From the NCBI GenBank assembly GCA_949825045.1, contig OX463822.1, forward strand, positions 3,787,001 to 3,851,000: 64,000 nucleotides of DNA, read 5' to 3'. The notes beneath the pieces were generated by a model. The model ran no database searches. It was not told the origin of the DNA and saw nothing but the letters and a program-made list of their open reading frames with translations. The translations under genes were made by a program, and so were the position numbers. Below are positions 55,086 to 64,000 of this stretch, one piece after another. Each line of letters begins with the position of its first letter. Position 1 is the first letter of the stretch. This DNA is from Argyresthia goedartella (taxonomy: Eukaryota; Arthropoda; Insecta; Lepidoptera; Argyresthiidae).

Positions 55086-55620
55086 CAGTGACAGTGATGT
55101 CTTACAAAAATCAGTTCAGGTGTTTAAGCATCATCAGCTTTTTAAAGTTTGATTTTGTGAAGTTGCATTTGCTGTCGACTGTACGAGTTGGGTCCACAGA
55201 GAACGAATTTCGCAATTCGCCGCAAATTGTGCGCCGTGAAATTACTTTGGGGTCAGCCTTTTGTTAGGTACTGCAAAATAACGGAAAGTTGAATGTTTTT
55301 AGAGTTCTACACCTAAAAACGAAAAAAGGAGCCCTTGTAGTCACAATATCTGTGCACCTGTACTCGTGAAGTCATGACGGCTCTCTAACGCTACATATTG
55401 CATTCCATATTGCTTTGACGATTCGGGAACTGTGTTGACTGTCACTCATACATTTCTTTGTTGACATTATTTTTAAATATCGTCTTGTCTGGCATATCTG
55501 ATACCCAGAACAAAGACAGATCCAACGAATATTGTGTGGAAATGTCTCATTTTGTCGATACGTATTAGGATAGGCCGAATTAATAAAGAAGAGTATCTAC
55601 TTTTATCTATAGTATTATAA
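55086..55620. other. No gene recognised
   Basis: No open frame or repeat that I recognise. Confidence 0.4.
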
Positions 55621-55624
55621 TGTA

Positions 55625-55712
55625 TTGAATAACTGGCTCAAAGTGGGCACAATTGTGCCTCTGCCACCCCCTATGGGAAAAGGCGTGACGCCATGTGTTA
55701 TTATAATGTGCC
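55625..55712 (+). repeat. SINE family C, tail only
   Basis: GGGCACAATTGTGCCTCTGCC and GTGACGCCATGTG match the 3' part of 43134-43432. The GGCACAATTGTGCC segment is itself palindromic. Confidence 0.7.
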
Positions 55713-55929
55713 ATTAAATTCATTTTTGTAGGAAATTGATCTTTTTTGACATGAGCGAAAGTGAAAGATTAAGAATTTCCTTCAAAGGCCCCTTGATGTC
55801 TGCTTTTGCTCCCGCTTGGTGGCGCCGGCGTAGTTGGAGGTAAAGAGTTTTATTCATCTGAGGCTAGGATCAAAAACACGTCACGTGATCTTTCAAATAC
55901 ACTTGGCACTGGCGAGATTAATCGTAAAA

Positions 55930-56470
55930 GAAGTTGGCATGTCATATATTTAAGCAATAGAATTTGACAACTTTGACAGACACAGCGCCATCTGCAATGA
56001 GCTTTTGAGGTTAGGTGACAATAAAAGGTTAACACAAAAGTATAGATAGAGGGATTTTAAAAGAGATCTAAAAATCAATCTGTAGGAGTTTCTACGCCCT
56101 CTTCTCCCACAGTGGTCCAATGTAGAGAAGAGGCAAAAATGACGTTTATAAAATTTAAAGATTTTAAAATTTATATGTAAATTTGCAAAATTAACCATTA
56201 ACAAAAGAAGTTAGCACGCCATCTATTTAAGCAAAAGAATTTGACAACTTTGACAGATACAGCGCCACCTGCAATGAGCTTTTGAGGTTAGGTACCAATA
56301 AAAGGTAACACAAAATTATAAATAGAAGGATTTTTAAAAGAGATCTAAAAATCAATCTGTGGGAGTTTCTACGCCCTCTTCTCCCACAGTGGTCCAATGT
56401 AGAGAAGAGGCAAAAAATGACGTTTATAAAATTTTAAATTTTTAAATATTTATATGTAAATATCTAGTGT
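55930..56470. repeat. Tandem duplication (about 278-bp unit) containing a LINE 3' UTR piece
   Basis: GAAGTTGGCATG at 55930 recurs as GAAGTTAGCACG at 56208. Both copies continue with TGACAACTTTGACAGA, GCGCCATCTGCAATGAGC and the LINE block AAAAGAGATCTAAAAATCAA. A TTTGACTTTGACTTTG tail follows the second copy at about 56482-56500. Confidence 0.85.
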
Positions 56471-56759
56471 AATACAGAACTTTGACTTTGACTTTGGATG
56501 TCCGTATCGGAGATAGAGGAGCCTACTTATATGCCAACCATTGGTCACCATTTCCAAAACAATCATATCGTATATTCGCCATGATCACCTTCATCAGTGT
56601 ACTGAATGAATAAACATATATTTCTTTAAACAAATATGTATAGGCCCATACTATAAATGATTTAAAAATAAAATATTTATATAAAAAAATAAAAACATAA
56701 AAAACATGTTAATAATCTATAAAAAAAATAATAATGAATTTTTTAAGATTTATTTATTT

Positions 56760-57160
56760 TTTTATAAATGATTTAGTTTTATGGCTACCCTGTGTCGTGG
56801 GAACCACAACCAGCGACATCACACACATATAAAAATGGGCCCAATCCCGGTACACAATTACAGCTCCATGACAATTAAATGACGATTACAGTCAACTTTA
56901 GATATCCAATATCTGACGATTTTGTAATCCCATTCCCTTTGTTGATTAACTTAATTATTGTGCTTACCAATTAGCTTAATTTTTACCATAATTGACTAAA
57001 AAAATATTCTCCGAACGCCAAATATTGGATATCAAAAGTTGACAGTAATCGTAATGAAATTGTCATGGAGCTGTAGTTGTGTACCGGAATTGGGCCCCAG
57101 GACAGGTACAATTGTAGTCGTTATTCATTCGCCCCCTGATATAGGTAACTTTGCCGACAG
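56760..57160 (+). repeat. SINE family E remnant interrupted by a MITE
   Basis: CCCTGTGTCGTGGGAACC near 56790 and a TATATAAA stretch belong to a family E piece (inverted). The MITE at 56837-57097 splits it. Confidence 0.45.
56837..57097. mobile_element. MITE with long terminal inverted repeats
   Basis: GGGCCCAATCCCGGTACACA at 56837 and its complement ending at 57097 are the outer ends. Complementarity with a few mismatches continues for about 70-80 bp inward, including TCCATGACAATT and GATATCCAATAT. The whole is 261 bp, AT-rich in the centre and non-coding. Confidence 0.85.
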
Positions 57161-58260
57161 GGCGGCAGCCTTCGGGGGCGGAGGAGGCATTTCAGTTACA
57201 AGGACATCGCTCTATCTATCTTTTCTATCTTTATTTTATCAGTAACCCTTATAGCTTAATCTTATTATTTTTGTGTTGGTGTTACCTACAGCAGTGTACC
57301 CTGGGGGTCGCAAGATTCGTGGAGGAAGTGTCTCCCTTTGCGTAGGCCTAAGAACTATGTTAGCATTAAGTATTTCTAACTTGAATCAAAAGATGGGCAT
57401 GGGCGTGTTGGGGATTGCTTAGCAAGTATACACTCATTATCCGACTTCCTAGTGAGCAGCGGCTTGCGCGACGTGACTGAAATTACTCCTTTGAAACTAT
57501 CGAATTGCATTAATCTTTGGTTGGGGTTAGAGCATCAAAGAGGCTTATGTATTTACCAAATTGAAAAAAAAAGTTACATCCAAAAAAAAAATACTTCCCA
57601 AATTTACTAAATGATCACCAAATTGTAATTGTAGCTTGGGGTCGCCTCGCTCTGCTCCGCTTCGGCTGCAAATTGTATTATAAAGTTGTTGCCTAACAAA
57701 AATAACTTTAGTATTCAGACAGAAAGCGACCTACTAGCAACCAATACGATTCTGTGATACTGTATGGGGCCACAAAACTTGTATAGGTAAACAATATATT
57801 TGTTAGCAAACATAAATACAAAAAAAATATGACAAAACATATTGATGTCCCTGGCAGATTGAAGATATCAACGTTGTAGCCGATATAGACTAGTCCTGCT
57901 AAACGCTAACGAGTTTCCTATGTAATGTATGTAAAACTATTTGTTTGCATCATGCAATACGTAGGAGGTACTCTTATTATTCTGTGGAGTCTAGATTTCA
58001 CAGAAGCAATAAAAATGCTTTGATGTCTCGCTTTTAGACCAGAGGAATCACAAATTAGTACCTACGCTTTCTACTACGTTCATAGGTCAGATGTAAATCA
58101 AAAATCTATCACATTATGTTATGTTAAGTAATGATGTATAGTGAGAAGTACCCATAGCTCCAGTCTATATCTCTGACATCAATATCGGGATCGCAATAAA
58201 TTGACATTTTAAAGGTAATTCGCCGACCTCAGGGCACATTTTGATTGAGATTGTGACTGT
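57161..58260. other. No gene recognised; repeat scraps
   Basis: A piece at about 57600-57690 shares phrases with 34850-35000. Otherwise AT-rich without coding signals. Confidence 0.4.
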
Positions 58261-58264
58261 TTTA

Positions 58265-58294
58265 TTAGGGGTGGTCTTCTTTGAAGCGTCTGTC

Positions 58295-58327
<33 letters not shown>

Positions 58328-58690
58328 GCACTCTAGCGCTCAAATGTGGAGGGATTTCAACCTTTTGACCGCCATACATCAAATACAAAATGTGTCAAAC
58401 ACACGCTAACCCATGTTTGCTACGCTACGCAAAATACAACTTAATTCATACGAGATAAGGTCTCTTTTAATTGAGTCGCCTTTAGCCGACGTGGCACCAG
58501 TGGCACGACTTTGACTTGTCGGCCAGTGTCGACTGGGACCGTCAAAAGGTTAATGCGTTTTTTTTTTTGTAGTTGGCAGTAGACTCCACGCGATGGTCCT
58601 TAGATATATTTTAAATCAGTTCAGAAGTTCGAAAGTTATCCGCCTGAATAGGAAACATGTGAACCGAATTTTAGCCGTCAGGTTTCATTA
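58265..58690 (+). repeat. Interspersed repeat G with GT microsatellite and nested MITE
   Basis: TGGCACTCTAGCGCTCAAA and TAGATATATTTTA blocks are shared with 63310-63720. A GT run of about 14 units lies at 58300-58328. A segment at 58359-58551 bounded by AACCTTTTGAC and GTCAAAAGGTT is an inserted MITE not present in the other copy. Confidence 0.7.
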
Positions 58691-58837
58691 ATGTATCGGG
58701 GAAGTATTAATTTTTATTTTACTATAAAGAAGCAAATTAGGTACCAATACTTTGACAATTAACTTTAAACAGAAATTAAGAAAGCTTTTATGTGATATTT
58801 TTGTTTTTATTTTCTCAACGTTGTTATGTGACTGATA

Positions 58838-59250
58838 CATAATGGCGGGCATTAAAATTCGAGAGTGGGTTTATGAAACGAAGAGAAGGCAAGAGTTTTA
58901 ATGCCTAATTATGTACAGTTACATAAACTAGTTTATCTACACACATATCATAAGCTCTCTTTGATGTGTTCAGGAACCGCATATTCGACCGGCATGGAGG
59001 CATTGATAATTGCTCTGCAGTTGTTTAGCTTGTTCAGTAGTACTTCACAGACAAACAAGGGTCGGCACGCAAGCGGGCGTCGGCGTTCGAAATTTGAATG
59101 TCATAATTTGTCGAAAATTTATACATTATGGCCATCATGTATCAATATTAAGATAAGAAATGAATTTTACCAAGTAGTTAACATTATGCTGGTCGTAACC
59201 TGCGGTTTTTGGACGCAGTAAAGAGGGTTTATGATACGTGTGTATGATAA
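58838..59250 (+). repeat. Composite TIR repeat, copy 3
   Basis: Same outer arm and core as 47633-48063, including GTTTATCTACACACATATCA and a GATACGTGTGTA end. Confidence 0.78.
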
Positions 59251-60049
59251 CAAATTAAAATTCTGCCCCACATAATCACCTGTGCATTTATTTAACTGAC
59301 AAGTTGTTTAACACTCCCTGACAATTGAGCGTTCTTTGTTTGTCATCAATGACATTGATTATCTTCAGATTGGCGGGAAAAATATTAGTAGGTATAAAAA
59401 AGCTTCTTGACGCCTGAGCGCCTGTTGCCTCTCTCTCTCTCTAACCCATGTATTCATCTCTATTGAACAGGGCACAAAAAACAGCATGACATTGACATTT
59501 TATTTCCAGTACGATAATCAAAGCGGTCTTAATCATAGACTTTTGATCATCTCATTAACAGGGTGTTTTTACGTGGTACTGTTGCTTTTCTAATTTTCTT
59601 CAAAAACTGTCAAAAACTTTAAATTAGTTTTTTACTTAAATCTACTCCTAGAGACGAGTACTATCAGGTCTAAAAATATTGGTACCTAATTTGTTAGCAC
59701 CTTATATAGTTATGAAGGATTTGGAAGTACTAAACCTTTAGTTTGTCATTTCAAAATTGCAATCACATTTCGAGTCGCAACACCAGCCAGAGATCCAGTA
59801 TTGTGATACTGGGCTGGCCTACATACTAAATAAGACATTTTACAAATACTTGTTTTACTTAAGTTTTGTTTAGAGCGTTCGCGCGTTGCTCCCCTCCTTC
59901 AAAAATGGCGGGGGGGTGATGGCTGGGGCATAAGTCATACTCGTGAACGGGTGTTGCATAGGGAGACTGGTCCAGTCTGGTTTCTCATAAGTTCAATATA
60001 CTTGATTATACTCATAGATAAGATGTCATTTGATTAGATTTATTTTTAT
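59251..60049. other. No gene recognised
   Basis: AT-rich sequence with a short CT microsatellite (about 59431-59443). No domain or exon signal. Confidence 0.4.
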
Positions 60050-60372
60050 AGTGTACATTGTGGCATAAAAAATGTGGGAAAATAAAAAAAATATGACATC
60101 CCCTTAGAGTTTCTTGTTGCTATTTCCGAAGCACTGGTTAATGGAGTTAATGGAGTTTCCTTTTCCTCTTCGAGATTCAGCCATGAATCACCACTTGAAA
60201 GGGAAAATTCCTTTTTAAAATTCAAACCATAATCAGTTAGTAACTCATTAGTTTAGTTGGCCATTTTTGATAATAAAAAAACTCCATGTATATATGAGAC
60301 TTAACTGTTTGACTTGTAAAGTGCATTATTTGTGCCTTCTTGCAATAAAGGATTTGAGTTTTGAGTTTTTTT
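60050..60372 (+). repeat. Jockey-like LINE 3' end, non-coding
   Basis: Shares blocks with 37490-37722 and ends in AATAAAGG followed by TTTGAGTTTTGAG, the tail of the 9087-12524 type. Confidence 0.7.
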
Positions 60373-60529
60373 TGTCTAAACTGTATTTAGCGGGTATCAA
60401 CATTTTGGTGCAAGTGGCCATACAGTACGGTCGTAAATACTAAATGCTACAGAAGCGTGCTACGGATGGTGGTAGCAAACGATCACGGTGACGAACTCTG
60501 TGGTATTGTGGTCAAGGCTGTGCTTCCCA

Positions 60530-60945
60530 GGTGAGGAGTCTGTGATTATTTCTTAGGTTAACATTACAGCTATCGCTAAGTTTGGGAAACTTAGCGATAG
60601 CTGTAATGTTAACCTAAGAAAAACTTAGCGATAGCTGTAATGTTATATATTACAATGTTCAAGATTTCTTAAATGATGGGACTGTATGGGGTTAATCTGG
60701 CTCAACACAGACCTTGCTGTTAATAATTTTGTAATTATTTATTCCTGCTTATTAAAAATGATAATGACTAAATATTATATTTTGTATTAGTTATGCATAA
60801 GCAATTTTAAAAAAAGAGATCTAAAAATCAATGGGTGTTTCTACGCCCTCCTTCTCCCACAGTGCTCCAATGTAGAGAAGTGGCAAAAATGACGATTGCT
60901 AAGTATATGTAAATATCTACAGTAATAAAGACATTTGGAATTTTG
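60530..60945 (+). repeat. LINE 3' fragment (family of 27427-28522), rearranged
   Basis: A short inverted piece of the RT C-terminus and its mirror copy (60550-60620) are followed by the end of ORF2 (DGTVWG-like near 60680) and the 3' UTR blocks to about 60935. The part between FSKLSD and the last 15 codons is missing. Confidence 0.75.
60550..60645. repeat. Perfect 34-bp palindrome (3-nt loop) plus a third copy
   Basis: 60550-60583 and 60587-60620 are exact reverse complements around GGG. 60621-60645 repeats the start of the right arm directly. The arm is LINE RT sequence also present at 27915-27950 and 62275-62310. Confidence 0.95.
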
Positions 60946-61110
60946 GAAATTTTAGAGGTTTCGGGTTCGAATCCCGTCTGGGAAGGGAAAAAAAAATACC
61001 CACAGGTCTTGGATATTTGTGACGTCGCTATTTCTGGGTCCCACGACGCAGGGTATCCTAGTGTGGGGCCAGAAGCAATGGAAGTGCCTTTATTAAATGT
61101 TTTGTAATTA
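60945..61110 (+). repeat. SINE family E
   Basis: B box GGGTTCGAATCCC near 60961, AGGTCTTGGATATTTGTGAC, CCCACGACGCAGGG and GTGTGGGGCCAGAAGC blocks. Confidence 0.78.
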
Positions 61111-61852
61111 TGTAAAGATCCTGAAGAAATCTCCACATCTACGGTGATGGTCTGGCTCCTTGTCATGCAAAACGGAGTATTTAATTTAATTTAATACGAT
61201 ATGAAAAATATAACATGGTTCTTGACTGCCTGTAAGCGAGGGGATATTGACTAAAAACAGCGATTAATCAAATGACTCGATACACTTTTGAAAAATTTGT
61301 GAATGTAGAAAATTTGGGTAGATTTTGATCAATTTCGATTCTTTCCGATTGTTTTGGTAACATCCCTAATGTTTACTTCTTTTTCCTTTTATATGACGTG
61401 CTAAACTCCTTTGAGGTTAATGTTGCCAGTGAGTGTGTAAGTATATTTGAAAAGATCACAATTTGGTCAGATTCTCTATCGGGAACCTCGAAATGAACGT
61501 TCTTGAGAATAATTTGTTGCTCTTTAGCACTACCCGGGAGAACGTGAAGGGCTGTAGAAACCAAAGGTAAATATTCTTCAAAGGTGAGCAGCCTCTAGTG
61601 TTTAAAACTGGATTTTAATAAGTTTTATGTTATCTGTCATATCATTTCTAAGATTTTAGCATTTGTACCTCTGCCAACCATATGAGGAAAGACGTGACGC
61701 AGTTTTTAACTCGCTTTTATTAGGTTCACCTGTAACTAAGGATGTAAGTAACTATGTAAACAAATCTTGCAAGTTAAACTTGACCCATTTCCTGGTTTCC
61801 CATTGAGCTAAAATTTAGAATGATTATGTAAGTTTGGTGACAATGCAATATT

Positions 61853-63045
61853 ATGATACCATCGATCTGGCTGGTGATGGAACTTGATAGTGGTCACATG
61901 AACTCTCTAATAAAATAATGCAATCCTACCGAATTTGGCTTCTTAAGAATTTTCTCTAGAATTGTCTTTAGAATTAAATTAAGTTCTGCGGCATACGCTG
62001 TTAGGAACATCATATAAAGCACGGATGTGGCTACATCTAGGCTAGTATATTTTAGTTACTATCATAGTGTGATGTCCTATGGTATCTTGTTGTGGGGGAA
62101 AGCAGCGGATATTCAAACTATTTTTATTTTACAGAAAAGAGCTATTCGAGCAATTTATAATTTAAAACGAACAGACTCCTTAAAAGAGCTTTTTAAAGAA
62201 ATTGACATACTAACAGTAGCTAGTCAATTTATTTTCGAAAATATTATGTATGTACGCAAGAACCTTACAACATTTTCCAAACTTAGCGATAGCTGTAATG
62301 TTAACCTAAGAAATAATCACAGACTATGTGCGCCCCGATTTAGACTCGCAAAGGTTAGCAATTCTTTCAAGGGTCAGTGCATTCTCTACTATAATAAGAT
62401 ACCTCTGGAGATTTTAAAATTGCCATTTGAGCAATTTAAAAACCATGTTAAAGCGACTTTGTCGAAAAAGGGATATTACAATGTTCAAGATTACTTAAAT
62501 GACAGGACTGTATGGGGTTAATCTGGCTCAACACAGACCTTGCTGTTCATAATTTTGCAATTATTTATTCCTGCTTATTAATCATAACATTTTTTTTCAT
62601 ATTTGTATTAGTTAAGCACAAACTATTTTTAAAAGATATCTAAAAATCAATCTGTGGTAGTTTCTACGCCCTGCTTCTCCCACTGTGGTCAAATGTAGAG
62701 AAGAGGCAAAAAATGACGTTTGCTAAGTATATGTAAATATCTACAGTAATAAAGTACTTTGACTTTGACTTCTCGGTGAGTAATTGATGGATTAGTGAGG
62801 GTATCGAGCTGATCTGATGATGGGACCTGAAGTTGGATAGTGGAACTCTTCAACGGCTACTAGTAAATCCGTCGAGTTTGAATTGTTCTAGCGTGACAAA
62901 TACATTCTTAGTAGTGAGGGTATCGAGCAGTTCTGATGATGGAAGGATGGTGGTCACAGGAACTCTGTGATAAAATAACGGAATTCTACGGTGTTTGGGC
63001 TCTTTAGAATCGTCTCGAAGTTGATAAGTGTGGTTTGAAGATTTT
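61853..63045. repeat. Array of diverged ~120-bp units interrupted by a LINE
   Basis: Units with ATC-GAGCTGATCTGATGATGG, GGTCACAGGAACTCT and GATAAAATAA blocks lie at about 61853-61975, 62795-62905 and 62917-63045. The LINE fragment 61976-62780 separates the first from the others. Confidence 0.65.
61976..62780 (+). pseudogene. Jockey/CR1-type LINE 3' fragment
   Basis: 5'-truncated piece starting in the RT C-terminal domain. A stop lies near 62013, then about 165 codons are open (62027-62521: SYGILLWGKAADIQ, RAIRAIYNL, NDRTVWG). The 3' UTR has the CTCCCACTGTGG block and a GACTTTGACTT tail. Nearly identical in sequence to 27427-28270 on the other strand. Confidence 0.88.
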
Positions 63046-63309
63046 AACTTGGTGAGTATTTAAGTAGCGGGTCCAAACGAGAGAACAAACAAATGTAACA
63101 TAACAAACAAGAGGATCTCAACTGAACCCCTCCGCCTCTTTAGCAAGCGCGGCGTTCAGCTAATACCAAGTGCACTTAACTTGAAGTGCGCCAGTGAGGA
63201 GAGAGGGGCGGGGACAGAGGGGGGGGGTTCATCACTCATTTCCATTTCTGCGACATCCACTTGAGTTCAGGGTTCAGAGTTAATTTTTGTATTGAAGTTT
63301 GTAATTTCA
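63046..63309. other. No gene recognised; small G-rich patch
   Basis: A G-rich run (GGGGCGGGGACAGAGGGGGG) lies at about 63206-63229. Nothing else was identified. Confidence 0.4.
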
Positions 63310-63720
63310 AATTAAAACCATTTTTACCCCCGGCGAAAAAACGAAGGGTGTTGTAAGGTTGACGCGGTTGCCTGTCTGTGCGTGTGTCTGTCTGTCATTG
63401 CACTCTAGCGCTCAAGCAGGTGGACGTATTTAAATGCGGTTTCGTTATTAATAATAAACTTCACTGTGATATTTTTTAGGAATTTAATTAACTCCCGTTG
63501 AATAAGAGGGGTGTTATAAGTTTGAAGCATCTGCCTGTCTGAATATCTGTAGCAATGTATGTGCCTTTTCTGTAAATGTACGTGGGTGTATCTGTCCGTG
63601 GCACTCTAGCCCTCAAACGGATGGACGGATTTTGATGCGGCCTTTTCAATTGGTAGTAGACTTCACAACAATTTCTCTTAGATATATTTTATATGCCATC
63701 GGTTCTGAAGTTAAAAAGTT
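63310..63720 (+). repeat. Interspersed repeat G, copy 2 (two units)
   Basis: The CACTCTAGCGCTCAA type block occurs twice (about 63400 and 63603), each after a CTGTCTGT-rich stretch. This suggests a tandem pair of a repeat common in moths and butterflies. Confidence 0.65.
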
Positions 63721-64000
63721 ATCACCCTAAAAAGGAAACAATCGAATAAAAATTTTGATTTTTAAGGTTTAATTTCTGTGCCGAGGATTTCTTTTTTTAT
63801 ATATAGTTATTCAATGTTAGTTTTTTTTTTTTTTATTTATTTATTTACACAAAATTTTACATAGTTACTCATTATGGGAACACCACTTAAACCACCAGTT
63901 GCAGTGACGGAAAAAGAAATTAACGAAAGGAACGCTCTCATCCTGTATTATTTTCTACAGTAAACTGCGATATGATAAACTTCTCGAAAACTCTATACAG

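Noticed and set aside
58300..58328. GT run as a regulatory Z-DNA element
   Set aside because: It is part of a dispersed repeat; a simple microsatellite explanation suffices.

Overview
The window is a stretch of insect, almost certainly lepidopteran (moth or butterfly), nuclear genome. The background is AT-rich. It carries several tRNA-derived SINE families, the common 'AGGGTTCC..ACGGGACCC' lepidopteran interspersed repeat, RTE-, R1- and Jockey/CR1-type LINEs, a BEL/Pao LTR retrotransposon and piggyBac remnants. The one recognisable host gene has short exons with GT-AG introns. No rRNA, intact tRNA, CRISPR or bacterial-type gene was seen.

Left third (about 1-28.6 kb) is a transposon graveyard with readable nesting. 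An R1-clade LINE on the minus strand (3' half 1790-3325, 5' half 14236-15155) is split by a BEL/Pao element (3326-14235, TSD TGCAT). That element is itself split inside its integrase domain by a Jockey-like LINE (9087-12524, TSD GACA). Next come a second LINE RT fragment (15240-15905), a piggyBac-type transposase remnant (15970-16700, minus) and a second Jockey-like LINE (17297-19368) inside a tRNA-derived SINE (TSD CAAG). Two copies of one non-coding, non-autonomous LTR element follow (20404-21620 minus; 24498-26268 plus, the latter inside another SINE, TSD TTCAT). Between them lie a poly(A)-tailed retroelement with an 11-bp TSD (21666-22141) and a LINE-type ORF1 gene standing alone (22509-23717, minus).

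Middle (about 28.6-53 kb) holds the host gene on the minus strand. It is a TMEM272-like four-transmembrane protein gene of seven coding exons, from the ATG at 52894 to a TAG at 35955-35957. All splice phases agree and give 545 codons. The long N-terminal exon is a basic, serine-rich run of degenerate 'R-x-S-(L/I/V)-x-P-D' repeats; the other exons encode the membrane domain. The TAG is followed in frame by 64 further open, coding-like codons (to a TGA at 35760-35762), so readthrough or a recent nonsense change is possible. The introns hold RTE, SINE, MITE-like and other repeats.

Right part (about 53-64 kb) is upstream of that gene. It holds only repeats: 5'-truncated LINE 3' ends, SINEs, a MITE with long inverted repeats, local tandem duplications and a roughly 120-bp unit repeat interrupted by a LINE. 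A recurring oddity across the window is very short-loop, perfect or near-perfect palindromes (3123-3190, 27341-27393, 30441-30478, 42136-42169, 60550-60620), which look like fold-back or template-switch mutations.
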